Below are positions 16,980-26,977 of a stretch of 64,000 bases of DNA, in pieces; the stretch's first letter is position 1; each line of letters begins with the position of its first letter. Under the pieces are notes generated by a model. It ran no database searches and was not told the DNA's origin. It saw only the letters and a program-made list of their open reading frames with translations. Made by a program: the position numbers and the translations under genes. The DNA comes from Candidatus Kapaibacterium sp. (GTDB lineage: Bacteria; Bacteroidota; Ignavibacteria; Kapaibacteriales; Kapaibacteriaceae). Location of the stretch: contig JALHPC010000003.1 of NCBI GenBank assembly GCA_022842685.1, forward strand, positions 50,585-114,584, in the 5' to 3' direction.

Positions 16980-19396
16980 GAATAGCGATTGCGGTGTTCC
17001 TCATCTCTGCTGCAACGGCGTGGGCACAGCCCGGCTGTGTGTGGCTGCGCATCGTTGATGCCGACGATGCCATGCCTATCGCCAGAGCACGCGTGAGTGC
17101 CCAAGGAATGACGCCGTACGATGGTACAACCAACGGCGATGGGCGCTTGCGCATCTGCGGCACAGAGGGCGGAGCACCAGTTCGCATCGTTGCCGTTGGT
17201 TTCGAGTCCGTCGAGATGCGTCTACCCGACATGGTGGCAAAGCCAGACAGCGACGTGGTGGTGGTAATGTATCGCAAAAGCACACGTACGCCAGACGTAA
17301 CCGTAACGGCCGATCGGGAACAACGAATGGCCATGCGGTTGGACGACGTAACCAACGCAGCCATCTATGCGGGCAAAAAAACAGAGCGCATCGAGTTACA
17401 TGCCATTACGGCAAATACAGCCACAAACAATCCGCGCCAAGTATACGCTTCGATTCCTGGGCTCAACATCTGGGAGAGCGACGGTGCCGGCCTGCAGCTT
17501 GGCATTGGCGGTCGGGGCTTGTCGCCCAACAGAACGTCGAACTTCACTACGCGGCAGAATGGCTACGACATTTCGGCCGACCCGTTAGGGTATCCCGAAA
17601 GCTACTACACACCACCTCTCGAAGCTGTAGAGCGCATCGAATTGGTTCGCGGAGCTGGCTCGCTTCGCTACGGCACACAGTTTGGTGGCATGCTCAACTT
17701 TGTGATGCGCGAAGGCGACCGCAGTAAGCCTCTCGCCTCGCGTACGCGCCTGTCGGGTGGGTCGTTTGGCTTTGCCTCTTTGTACACCGAGGTAGGGGGC
17801 ACCGTAGAAGGCGTGAACTACATCGCCATATACCGCGGCGCGCGTGGCGACGGCTGGCGTCCGAATAGTGGCTTTGGCATGCACACGGCCTATGCCGCCG
17901 TGCGCATACCCCTAGGCGCTATGTGCAAGCTACAGGCCGAGTACACGTACACATCCTACTTGGCCCAACAGCCCGGAGGGCTTACTGACCGACAGTTTGC
18001 CGTTGACCCTTATCAGAGTTCGCGATCGAGGAATTGGTTTGGTGTAGACTGGAATCTGGCATCGCTACGGTTTGATGGTGTCTTGTCGGAGACCACAACG
18101 ATCCAGAGCATTCTATTTGCAACACTCGCCAGCAGGCGAGCTGTTGGCAACCTTGAGCGTATCAATGTGATCGACATGCAGGGAGAGCGAACGTTGATTG
18201 ATGGGCGATTTGAGAACATTGGTAACGAAACCACCCTGATGCATGACGTGGAGCTGTTTGACACAACGTCGACGGTGTTGGCGGGCTGGCGGCTGTTTCG
18301 AGGCACAACAACACAGCGCCAAGGCAATGCCAGTGCTGGTTCGGACGCCGATTTTCGATATCTGCGGCCGAACAATCTAGAAGGTTCGGACTTCCGGTTT
18401 CCGAACGACAATGCAGCGCTGTTTGCCGAGGCTGTGCTTCGCCTGGGCAGTGGTTGGGCTGTGGTTCCCGGGATACGCTTCGAGCACATTACGACGCGTA
18501 GCAACGGCTACTTCAAACAACGCCTGACGGACTTTGCCGGCAACGTCATTGTCGACACAAACATTACGGAGTCGCAAACGCGATCACGGTCGTTTGTGAT
18601 TGTTGGGCTTGGTATCACGCGACAACTAACGCGCGACGTTGAACTCTACGGCAACATCTCGCAGAATTATCGATCGATAACGTTTAGTGATTTGCGTATC
18701 GACAATCCCAATTTGATTGTCGACACGGCCATCACCGACGAGCGCGGATACAATGCCGACATCGGCATCCGGGGCTGCGTTGGCTCTGCACTACAGATTG
18801 ATGCCAGCGTGTTCTACCTGCGATACGACCGTCGGATTGGACAAATCCTTCGCGCCGATCAAGCGCCATTGTTTTTGCCATATCGCTATCGAACGAACAT
18901 CGCCGACGCCTACACCGCTGGCATAGAGGCCGTGGCTACCCTAGGCGTCTCGAGTCTCCTCGGCCTTGGCGCCGACGCACCTGATGTGCGATGGATGGTG
19001 AACGTTTCGGTTCTGCGCGGTGAATACATCAACACCGACGAACCAAGTGTGCGCGGCCGTCAAGTTGAGCTTGTGCCCCCATATACACTTCGAACGGGGC
19101 TACGAGCCTCGTGGGGTAGCTGGAACGCCTCGATTCTTGCGGCGGTAACTGGACGCCATTACACCGATGCAACCAACGCAGAACTAAGCGCCACAGCCGT
19201 TAACGGCAGTATCCCGCAGTACACCGTTGTGGATGCGTCGGTTCGATACCGCTTCGGATCGATAGCCGCAGAACTCAGTGTAAATAATGCTCTGGATGCA
19301 CTGTACTTCACGCGGCGCGCAGAGGCCTATCCTGGACCCGGCATCATTCCGGCCGACATTCGCAGCGTTACACTCACGCTTGAAGCCACGTTGTAA
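16970..19396 (+). CDS. TonB-dependent outer-membrane receptor (Fe-transport-like)
   Basis: ATG at 16970 overlaps the HTTM stop; signal peptide; VYASIPGLNIWESDGAGLQLGIGGRGLSPNRTSNF plug domain; LELV-RGAGSLRYGTQFGGMLNFV; barrel C-terminus. Confidence 0.92.
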   Translation: MGVRIAIAVFLISAATAWAQPGCVWLRIVDADDAMPIARARVSAQGMTPYDGTTNGDGRLRICGTEGGAPVRIVAVGFESVEMRLPDMVAKPDSDVVVVMYRKSTRTPDVTVTADREQRMAMRLDDVTNAAIYAGKKTERIELHAITANTATNNPRQVYASIPGLNIWESDGAGLQLGIGGRGLSPNRTSNFTTRQNGYDISADPLGYPESYYTPPLEAVERIELVRGAGSLRYGTQFGGMLNFVMREGDRSKPLASRTRLSGGSFGFASLYTEVGGTVEGVNYIAIYRGARGDGWRPNSGFGMHTAYAAVRIPLGAMCKLQAEYTYTSYLAQQPGGLTDRQFAVDPYQSSRSRNWFGVDWNLASLRFDGVLSETTTIQSILFATLASRRAVGNLERINVIDMQGERTLIDGRFENIGNETTLMHDVELFDTTSTVLAGWRLFRGTTTQRQGNASAGSDADFRYLRPNNLEGSDFRFPNDNAALFAEAVLRLGSGWAVVPGIRFEHITTRSNGYFKQRLTDFAGNVIVDTNITESQTRSRSFVIVGLGITRQLTRDVELYGNISQNYRSITFSDLRIDNPNLIVDTAITDERGYNADIGIRGCVGSALQIDASVFYLRYDRRIGQILRADQAPLFLPYRYRTNIADAYTAGIEAVATLGVSSLLGLGADAPDVRWMVNVSVLRGEYINTDEPSVRGRQVELVPPYTLRTGLRASWGSWNASILAAVTGRHYTDATNAELSATAVNGSIPQYTVVDASVRYRFGSIAAELSVNNALDALYFTRRAEAYPGPGIIPADIRSVTLTLEATL

Positions 19397-19421
19397 CATC
19401 AACAACGTGCGACGATTGCGA

Positions 19422-21824
19422 CTAGAACTCGATAATGATGCCTATCGTTGGCGTTACTAAGGTCGACGTGTTGTCGAGGAACAGCGGGATCGCGTTCGAA
19501 CCATCCGCACGAACGGGCTGTCCGTCGGTACTTACCCAGTCGGTGTTCTCGGGATTACGCTGAAAGGTATACTGCTGCGGTGCATCCAATGCAAACCCCG
19601 CAACATTCTGGACATCGAGGAAGAGGTCGAGCGACCACGACTCGAACGACCACTTTTTGTCGATGCGAATGTCGATTTGTCGAAAGGCACGAAGACGCTC
19701 TTGGTTTAGGCGTTCGTTATCCAACTGTACCTGGCCCGTAAGTAGGTAGAGTCTGCGAGACGCCGTTGTGTCGATAGGAGTAAAGGGCGAACCACCGGCA
19801 TAGCGAAACTTCGCGCCAAACTCCCACCCACCATCCAGCTTGTATCCAACAATACCACTTACCAAGTGGCGGAAGTCCCAAGCGGAAGGAACAAACTCGT
19901 CAGAGAAGAGGCCCGTGAACTCGCTGAACAAGAGGGTATACGACACCGTAGTAAAGAAGCGTTCAGTGAGTTTCTTTTGGAAGAATAGCTCGGCGCCGTA
20001 CGCCCTACCACGCCCTACGCTAGCTACGGGTTCGTTGCCAAGCACGGCAAAGTCGGTTCCGCGGTTAGCAAGAGACACACTGTCAAGCAAAGAAACAGGA
20101 TAGTCGCTATAGGTCTTATAGAAGCCCTCAAGCGTCATCCGAATACTTGGTTCGGGTACGAACTCTACTCCCGCCACATAGTGGGTGGTGCCAATGTAGT
20201 TCGTGTTGCGATTGACGAGCTGATTATTTGCATCACGGAATCCAAGGATGGTGTACTGCGGTAGCTTGTAATAGCGTCCAACGGAAGCATTGAGATTCCA
20301 CGACGAGTCGAGAACGAACGACGCCGATACGCGCGGCGAAAACGTCCGCCAGAACTCGTTGCCAGTCGTCATAAACGTATTGCCGTCGGCACGAATGCCG
20401 CCAGAAAGCAGCAGGCGATTTGCGAGCACCGAGGTTGAAACGTCGGCATAGGCACCATAGCGAAAGAAGTCCATGTCGGACGCAAAGTCCAGCACGCGCT
20501 CGGGCGAAATGCGGTTGAACGTTGCATTGTTGTACTTGGAGTACTGGCCCTGAATACCGAAGCGAATCGACGTATTCTCGGAAAGCGTGCGATACTCGAT
20601 GCGTCCCTTGTTTTCGATTTCTTGCGAATTCACTCGCAAGCCAACGCCGATCACGTTGCCGATGTTGTCGCGCTCGTTACGCAATAGCTGATTGTCGAAC
20701 ATGTTTCGGCTCAGGACGAAGAGCAACTGGCCATTATCGAGCGACTTCTTGAGCGACGCGCCAAACGTATAGTTCCATTGTTCGATGGCAGGTGCCGCTC
20801 GTAGAACGAACTCCTTGTCGGGCGTCGCTTCGCGGGGCACGCCAAACTCGAAGAAGTCGAGAGCGCCAACGCCAAGCACCGTGAGTGTCGTCTTGTTGTC
20901 GAACTGCGTTGTTGTCTTAAACTGGAAGTCCCAAAAGTTGGGCCGTATGGGCAAGTCGATTGCTTGGAACAGCAGGTCGAGGTACGAACGTCGTGCCGAG
21001 GCGATGAACGTTGTGTTGTCGGATACCGGTCCGTCGAACGTGAGTGCGACTTCGGTAGCACTTACGCGGATGTTACCTTGGAGGTTCTCCTTGTTGCCTT
21101 CCTTTTGGGTAACGGCGATGACAGACGACAGTGCATTGTCGTAGCCACTACCGAACGACGACGACGACAGGGTAACGTCTTCGATGAAGGCCACGTTGAG
21201 AATGCCTGCTGGTCCGCCGGCGCTGCCTTGCGTTGCAAAGTGATTGATTTGCGGAATCTCGATACCATCTAGATAGTAGACGTTTTCGCTGGGACCGCCA
21301 CCGCGCACGGTGATGTCGTTGCGGAAACTGGCGCCGCCCGTAGCGCCGCCCACGCCGGGTAACGCTTGTAGCACGCGTGAGATATCAAAGTTGCCACCGG
21401 GATTACTGCGAATCTCTTCGGTTGTAAGGCTTTGCACCGAGAGTGGCGTTTCCGAGCGCTTGCCGAAGGTCCTACCTTCGACCGTTACGGCCTCGCCTTG
21501 AGCTGTTGCCGGCTCGAGTTCAATCACGAGGTTCACTACGTTGCCCGACGTGACCACGATGTTGAACAGTTGTGTGGGCTTAAAGCCAACCGATGTAGCC
21601 ACAACGGTGTAGGACTTGGGAGGAATCTTCTTTACGCTATACTCTCCCCGAGCGTTAGCAAATGCGCCAAGAGTGGTACCTTCGAGGCGTATCGTCGCTC
21701 CTGGTATCGCCTCTTGCGTTGCCGAATTACGCACGGTTCCCGAGATCGTGCCCGAGCTTTGTGCTTGCGTTGTATAGAAACCTGCAAGTAGTAGCAGGCA
21801 GGCAGTGATAAGATTTCTACTCAT
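19422..21824 (-). CDS. TonB-dependent receptor with carboxypeptidase-regulatory-like N-terminal domain
   Basis: GTISGTVRNSATQEAIPGATIRLEGTTLGAFANARGEYSVKKIPP; plug domain VLQALPGVGGATGGASFRNDITVRGGGPSENVYYLDGIEIP. Confidence 0.93.
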   Translation of the reverse strand: MSRNLITACLLLLAGFYTTQAQSSGTISGTVRNSATQEAIPGATIRLEGTTLGAFANARGEYSVKKIPPKSYTVVATSVGFKPTQLFNIVVTSGNVVNLVIELEPATAQGEAVTVEGRTFGKRSETPLSVQSLTTEEIRSNPGGNFDISRVLQALPGVGGATGGASFRNDITVRGGGPSENVYYLDGIEIPQINHFATQGSAGGPAGILNVAFIEDVTLSSSSFGSGYDNALSSVIAVTQKEGNKENLQGNIRVSATEVALTFDGPVSDNTTFIASARRSYLDLLFQAIDLPIRPNFWDFQFKTTTQFDNKTTLTVLGVGALDFFEFGVPREATPDKEFVLRAAPAIEQWNYTFGASLKKSLDNGQLLFVLSRNMFDNQLLRNERDNIGNVIGVGLRVNSQEIENKGRIEYRTLSENTSIRFGIQGQYSKYNNATFNRISPERVLDFASDMDFFRYGAYADVSTSVLANRLLLSGGIRADGNTFMTTGNEFWRTFSPRVSASFVLDSSWNLNASVGRYYKLPQYTILGFRDANNQLVNRNTNYIGTTHYVAGVEFVPEPSIRMTLEGFYKTYSDYPVSLLDSVSLANRGTDFAVLGNEPVASVGRGRAYGAELFFQKKLTERFFTTVSYTLLFSEFTGLFSDEFVPSAWDFRHLVSGIVGYKLDGGWEFGAKFRYAGGSPFTPIDTTASRRLYLLTGQVQLDNERLNQERLRAFRQIDIRIDKKWSFESWSLDLFLDVQNVAGFALDAPQQYTFQRNPENTDWVSTDGQPVRADGSNAIPLFLDNTSTLVTPTIGIIIEF

Positions 21825-21881
21825 AGGTGCAGCCATGGTGAAGGGCGCGCTAACACGACAGCAATCGTTGCGGTTCCCGCA

Positions 21882-21897
21882 TGCCAAAACATTGGCA
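21882..21897. promoter_or_regulatory. Palindrome TGCCAA-AACA-TTGGCA in divergent intergenic region
   Basis: Perfect 6-bp inverted repeat with 4-nt spacer. Confidence 0.4.
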
Positions 21898-21904
21898 GTG
21901 CTAC

Positions 21905-21924
21905 ACTGTGACGGGGGTCACTGT
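21905..21924. promoter_or_regulatory. Crp/Fnr-family-like site ACTGTGAC-GGGG-GTCACTGT
   Basis: TGTGA-N6-TCACT spacing as in Crp/Fnr-type operators; upstream of two rhodanese genes. Confidence 0.5.
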
Positions 21925-21985
21925 ATGGCGGTACGAACTTTGCGAATTTGCATCATCATTCAACATCAATTCACAGGAAATCATC

Positions 21986-22306
21986 ATGTTAGGGCGCATT
22001 CTATCTATGCTGCAAGGGGGCACCGGTAACGTTGCCGAGGTACTTGCAGGCAAACACATTGTTATCGATGTACGAACGCCGCAGGAGTTTGCTGGCGGCC
22101 ATGTTGCTGGCTCAAAGAACATTCCGTTGCAGCAGCTACAAGGTCGGATGAACGAGATTCCGAGCGACGTACCCATCGTGTTTTGTTGCGCCAGTGGAGC
22201 GCGCAGTGGTTCGGCAACGTCGGCAGCACAAGCTGCAGGCCGAACGGCGGTCAACGGCGGTCCGTGGGTAAACGTCAACCGCCTGCTTGCAGGGAGTCGC
22301 TCATGA
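21986..22306 (+). CDS. Rhodanese-like domain protein
   Basis: VIDVRTPQEFAGGHVAGSKNIPL...VFCCASGARSGSA. Confidence 0.88.
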   Translation: MLGRILSMLQGGTGNVAEVLAGKHIVIDVRTPQEFAGGHVAGSKNIPLQQLQGRMNEIPSDVPIVFCCASGARSGSATSAAQAAGRTAVNGGPWVNVNRLLAGSRS

Positions 22307-22692
22307 AGTCGCTGTGGCGTTGGGCGATGCCCGTTATCATGCTTGTAGCTGCGGGCTGGGCGGTGTTTGCACAGGGAACGAATCAGGTTGTGCCAGACAA
22401 GGCCGTGGAGCTGATGAAGTCGCAACCGTCGTTGATAGTACTTGATGTACGCACGGCGGGGGAGTATGCTGGCGGACACCTAGTGGGTGCAATCAACATT
22501 GATGTTACGAAGTCCGAGTTTGACAAGAGAATTGCACGACTTGATAAGAAGAAGCCAATCTTGGTATACTGCGCTGTGGGCGGAAGAAGTGCTAAGGCTA
22601 CGAAGATGCTAACAGAAGCTGGGTTTACAGTTTACGATCTCGTGGGTGGCTTTAGTCGGTGGCAGCGCGAGGGCCGCCCGTCGGAGCGTTAA
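22303..22692 (+). CDS. Rhodanese-like domain protein with signal peptide
   Basis: ATGA overlap; LIVLDVRTAGEYAGGHLVGAINI...ILVYCAVGGRSAKATKML. Confidence 0.9.
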   Translation: MKSLWRWAMPVIMLVAAGWAVFAQGTNQVVPDKAVELMKSQPSLIVLDVRTAGEYAGGHLVGAINIDVTKSEFDKRIARLDKKKPILVYCAVGGRSAKATKMLTEAGFTVYDLVGGFSRWQREGRPSER

Positions 22693-22694
22693 GG

Positions 22695-23567
22695 ATGGCA
22701 GACATGTTTGCCGATAGCTTCGTGGGCTATGCCCGGTGGGTCTGGTATGCGTTGATGCATCCGGGCTGGGATAACTTCCTCTTGTGGCTTGTAGTTCTGT
22801 CGATTGTGGTATGGATGGTGGAAATCATCGTTCCATGGCGAAGGAACCAGCCGATCATTCGGAAGGATTTTTGGCTCGACGCGTGGTACATGGTGTTTAA
22901 CGTCGTGGTGTTTTCACTCATTGGCTACTATGCCATTTCCAATGTGGTTGCCCACGCCGTGCGATCGGCATTGCTGGAAGTAACGGGGTGGGAGAGCTTG
23001 GCCGTGATTGACCTGTCGAGTCTGCCTGTGTGGTCGCAGTTGCTCATCATGTTTGTGCTGCGCGACTTCATTCAGTGGAATGTACATATCGTGCTGCACC
23101 GTGTGCCGTGGCTGTGGGAGTTCCATAAGGTCCATCACAGCGTAGAGCAGATGGGCTTTGCTGCTCACTTGCGGTTTCATTGGATGGAGACGATTGTGTA
23201 CCGTGTGGTTGAGTACATTCCGTTAGCGCTTCTAGGATTTGGCATCAGTGAGTTTCTGATTGTCCATGTAGTTGCGTTAGCAATCGGCCACCTTAACCAC
23301 GCAAACGTGCGGCTGCCACTGGGCAAGCTTGTCTATGTGTTCAACTCGCCGCAGATGCACATCTGGCATCATGCTAAAGACATCCCAAAGGGGTCGTACG
23401 GCGTGAACTATGGTCTCTCGCTAAGTGTGTGGGATTGGCTGTTTGGCACTGCATGGATGCCCAAGGATGGAAGAGACATCGCGCTCGGATTCGAAGATGT
23501 CGAGCGATATCCTACGTCGTTCTGGCAACAGATGCGAGCTCCGTTTACGCGACGACCAAGGGCGTAA
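22695..23567 (+). CDS. Sterol desaturase/fatty acid hydroxylase superfamily membrane protein
   Basis: His clusters HRVPWLWEFHKVHHS, HLNHAN, HIWHH typical of the superfamily. Confidence 0.92.
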   Translation: MADMFADSFVGYARWVWYALMHPGWDNFLLWLVVLSIVVWMVEIIVPWRRNQPIIRKDFWLDAWYMVFNVVVFSLIGYYAISNVVAHAVRSALLEVTGWESLAVIDLSSLPVWSQLLIMFVLRDFIQWNVHIVLHRVPWLWEFHKVHHSVEQMGFAAHLRFHWMETIVYRVVEYIPLALLGFGISEFLIVHVVALAIGHLNHANVRLPLGKLVYVFNSPQMHIWHHAKDIPKGSYGVNYGLSLSVWDWLFGTAWMPKDGRDIALGFEDVERYPTSFWQQMRAPFTRRPRA

Positions 23568-23584
23568 GGGATATACAAAAAGCA

Positions 23585-23616
23585 AGCGGGGCGTGACACA
23601 AGTGTCACGCCCCGCT
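23585..23616. terminator. Bidirectional intrinsic terminator-like hairpin
   Basis: AGCGGGGCGTGACAC-AA-GTGTCACGCCCCGCT between convergent genes. Confidence 0.85.
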
Positions 23617-23646
23617 GTTGTTTCGAGGAAAGGTATCGCTGACTGA

Positions 23647-26361
23647 TTAGCGAACCATCGTCACGGGAACCGTGGCGATGGTGCTACCATGCTGAACTAC
23701 GATGTAGTACATGCCACTTGATACTGGTGTGCCAGCAGCATCGCGGCCATCCCAGCGAACCAACGTGCCTGCAGTAGCGTCGGCTACGTCGAACGAGGTA
23801 ACCGTGCGGCCAGTTGCCGACATCACACGAATGGCAGCATTACCCGTGAGTGAGCCAAGCGAAATCGACACGGCGTCGAACGACGGGTTGGGTGCAACGG
23901 TAATGCCTAGGTTTGCGGCCTCGACCACACTCGATGGGTCGTCGCCCAATCCAGCCATGTTGACAGAGCTATTACCACCGGTCGACGAAACGATGTTCAC
24001 AGTTGCTGCTTTGGCACCTGTGGTAGTTGGAGTAAAGTCCAAGCAGAGCTGAACTGTTTGTCCAGCACCAACGGTCACTGGCATTGTCGACTGCACAGCG
24101 AACTGATCGCTATTAGCTCCGGCAATCGATGCGTTGTCGATGGCTATGTCGGTGCTGGAGGTGTTCGTTACGTCTACGCAGAGTGTCTTCGTTGTTGTAA
24201 TCGCAACCGTGCCAAAGTCAGCAAGCTGTGCAACGTCGTAACGAAGCACCGCTTCGGCTGCCAGCGTGATAGTGCCGGTGCTATTGGCGGGAGCATCTGT
24301 TGTAATGGTGATGGCACCTGCCATTGTACCGCGAGTACCGGCCGTGCCAACGACGGTGATGCTAGCTGACTGGCCTGGCTGCAGTGTGTACAGGTTGGCT
24401 GGAGCACTTGTAACAACAAAGGCGGGGTTCGAAGAAGTTACCGAAAGTACGGTGAGAGGAGCCGTGCCCGAGTTGGTGATAACGCTTGCAAGTGTAGCTG
24501 TGCGTGAGTGGCCGACGGGGATTTCGCCCATGTTGTGCGAGGCAACAGCGAGCTCAAGTTCGGCAACAGGAATAACTTCTTCGACAACCTTGACGAGTGC
24601 GGATGTCGAGGTGACAGCACCACATCCGTTGCGGATGATGGCGTTATACGAACCAGCATCGGAGAACTTCGACTGTGCAATGGTGAAGTCTAGCGATGTT
24701 GCGCCTGGAATTGGCTGACCATTCTTGAACCACTGAACAGTACGAACATCGGTTGCTCCAATCGACAAGTTGATTGGCTTACCAACTTCGACCGTCATGG
24801 CGCTGAGGTTCTTTGTGATGGTTGGTGGAGCAATAACCGTGATTACGGCGGCAGCTGAAGTGACGTTCAGGCCGCATGTGCCGGTTGCGCGGACGGTATA
24901 GCGGCCAGCGTTGGCAGCTGTCACACGATCAATCGTAAGAACATTCGAATTGATGTTCGGAATGGCAACGGTATCGCGGAACCACTGATAACTCAGGTCC
25001 GAACCAGTAAAGTCGGAAGATAATGTCAGGCGTTGCCCTACACAGGCGTCCGTGGAGGTTGGGCTTGAAACGAGAACTGGTTGTAGGTATCCCGAAAGCG
25101 TTACCTCGCGACTGGTTGCAGTAACACGACAGTTATTAGGGTTCGGAACGTTGCTTGTAGCGACGCAACGATACAGGCCATTCATCGAGTACTGATAGTT
25201 GTTAATGGCGTACGTTGGGCTTGTAGCGCCAGGAATTGCCTGGCCATTACGGAACCACTGATACGTCAGGTTGGTGCCCGACGCCGTAAACGTCATGCTA
25301 GAATTCGTTCCTGGGCAAAGGACTAGGTCGTTTGGCTCAGACGTCGTGCGCGGACGGAATACCACGTTAAACGCCGTCGTCGAGCTAGTAACCGTCGGGG
25401 CACACTGGCCACTCACTACACAGTCATACGTACCAACGTGGGTAGGACCGGCATTCATAATCACGAGGTTCGAATCTGTAGCGCCAGGAATATTAACGCC
25501 GTTGAACCTCCATTGCATCTGACGGCCTGTGGCTACAGCACGAATGCGCAGCGTATCGTTGGCCCCTTCACAAACGTCGCGTGTTGCGGGTGGCTGTTGG
25601 GTAATCGTGGGCGCTAGAGCTACTGTAAGCACGGCAGGCGAGGAGCCCGTGATAGCTGTGTTCGGATTACAGGCGTCACGCAGTAAGACATCATAGATAC
25701 CGCCACTACTAGCGTTAACAGCCAACGTCCACGATGGAACCGACGTCGTGGCTTGTACTACGCCATCCTTGCGCCAGTCGTACGTGCCATTCGTCATAGT
25801 TGATGCAACTGTAAACGTCGTGGTTGTTCCCGTACAAGCTGCTCGGCTCGTTGGTTGTTGTGTGATGGTGGGACCTGCACAAGGCGACGCCACCGTGAAC
25901 CGTGCAATGACCTCGCCGTTGGCAGTAGGTCCAGGACATACATTAGGAACGCGGAGCCGGTCGGCCTTTTGTACGCCGTTCACAAGGACTAAACCATCAG
26001 ACGACCGCACGATTGTGAGTCGAGTACCCTGCCAGTTGTCGCCGAACGAGTCATATCCGTAGAGAATGTAGTCTCCTGGTACGACGTTGAACGTCACGGT
26101 AGTTGGTGGTGTGCTGCCTGTAGGATGGCACGTAACGCTTTGATTGGTTGCTGCATTGACAACATTCCAACCCACTTCGGTGGGATACGTGTCGCGATTC
26201 GGATTGTCCAACCGAAGCGTGACCGTTTGTGCAAACGAGCTGCCGAACGCCAACAGGCAAAGAACGGCTGCCAACATTGCACGCTGAAAACGGAAGAGCG
26301 ACACCTTGCCCACAACAGACGTGGCATTGGCTGCCGACCTCGAACGTGTTTCAAGGAACAT
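23647..26361 (-). CDS. Secreted multi-Ig-like protein with choice-of-anchor region and T9SS C-terminal sorting domain
   Basis: Repeated YQWFRNGQAIPGATS-type modules; MGEIPVGHSRTATLASVITNSGTAPLTV anchor-like domain; LGITVAPNPSFDAVSISL...GMYYIVVQHGSTIATVPVTMVR. Confidence 0.85.
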   Translation of the reverse strand: MFLETRSRSAANATSVVGKVSLFRFQRAMLAAVLCLLAFGSSFAQTVTLRLDNPNRDTYPTEVGWNVVNAATNQSVTCHPTGSTPPTTVTFNVVPGDYILYGYDSFGDNWQGTRLTIVRSSDGLVLVNGVQKADRLRVPNVCPGPTANGEVIARFTVASPCAGPTITQQPTSRAACTGTTTTFTVASTMTNGTYDWRKDGVVQATTSVPSWTLAVNASSGGIYDVLLRDACNPNTAITGSSPAVLTVALAPTITQQPPATRDVCEGANDTLRIRAVATGRQMQWRFNGVNIPGATDSNLVIMNAGPTHVGTYDCVVSGQCAPTVTSSTTAFNVVFRPRTTSEPNDLVLCPGTNSSMTFTASGTNLTYQWFRNGQAIPGATSPTYAINNYQYSMNGLYRCVATSNVPNPNNCRVTATSREVTLSGYLQPVLVSSPTSTDACVGQRLTLSSDFTGSDLSYQWFRDTVAIPNINSNVLTIDRVTAANAGRYTVRATGTCGLNVTSAAAVITVIAPPTITKNLSAMTVEVGKPINLSIGATDVRTVQWFKNGQPIPGATSLDFTIAQSKFSDAGSYNAIIRNGCGAVTSTSALVKVVEEVIPVAELELAVASHNMGEIPVGHSRTATLASVITNSGTAPLTVLSVTSSNPAFVVTSAPANLYTLQPGQSASITVVGTAGTRGTMAGAITITTDAPANSTGTITLAAEAVLRYDVAQLADFGTVAITTTKTLCVDVTNTSSTDIAIDNASIAGANSDQFAVQSTMPVTVGAGQTVQLCLDFTPTTTGAKAATVNIVSSTGGNSSVNMAGLGDDPSSVVEAANLGITVAPNPSFDAVSISLGSLTGNAAIRVMSATGRTVTSFDVADATAGTLVRWDGRDAAGTPVSSGMYYIVVQHGSTIATVPVTMVR

Positions 26362-26670
26362 AACGGTTACCTCAAAGATGAAAGATTGTGAAACGTGGAG
26401 CCACACCAACGTGGGGCTTCATGTTGTGAAAGTTTGTTGTCCAGAAACGCAGAATTGCAACCCGTCTCAAGAGTGCAGTAGAGTAGGGTATCGTGCCGCC
26501 TTCGTATTCAGCGTGGGCGTAGGATCGCCGTGGGACAACGGGCTTTCCATCTCGGGTTTTGGCGTGGTGTGACTCGATTCGTCTGACGGCACGAACCGAA
26601 AATAGCACAAATGTTGGATTCATAACATAGGTAGGACTGTAACATTTTTCATGTTGATGGTATGTCGATG

Positions 26671-26692
26671 TTTCGGCCTTGTTAGGCCGAAA
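26671..26692. other. Inverted repeat TTTCGGCC-TTGTTA-GGCCGAAA in a long divergent intergenic region
   Basis: Perfect 8-bp stem with 6-nt loop. Confidence 0.7.
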
Positions 26693-26977
26693 TACTAACG
26701 TCTTGCGGCACAATCTCTTGGGGTGATCCAGCGCATCAAGCGCATATGAACGATGGGCAGATGTCCGCGTTCGTTTGTGTAGAGTGTTCGATCCGGCTGG
26801 CCTCATTAGTTTGCCGCATTGGTGTAACAACATCAACGGATTGTTGTTTACGGGTTAGCTTGGTCGCTTGACGGTGATCCCGTGGTGGCGCTTCTTCGAG
26901 GTTGCCGCCGTATCTCCGAGTTTTCTGCCTTAAATCTTTCGACGTATAGTTCTCTTCACGCTTCTAGGTACCTACTC

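Noticed and set aside
26372-26836. 154-aa minus-strand ORF in the intergenic region upstream of the T9SS protein
   Set aside because: No signal peptide, domain or RBS support; overlaps the start of a strong CDS in another frame.
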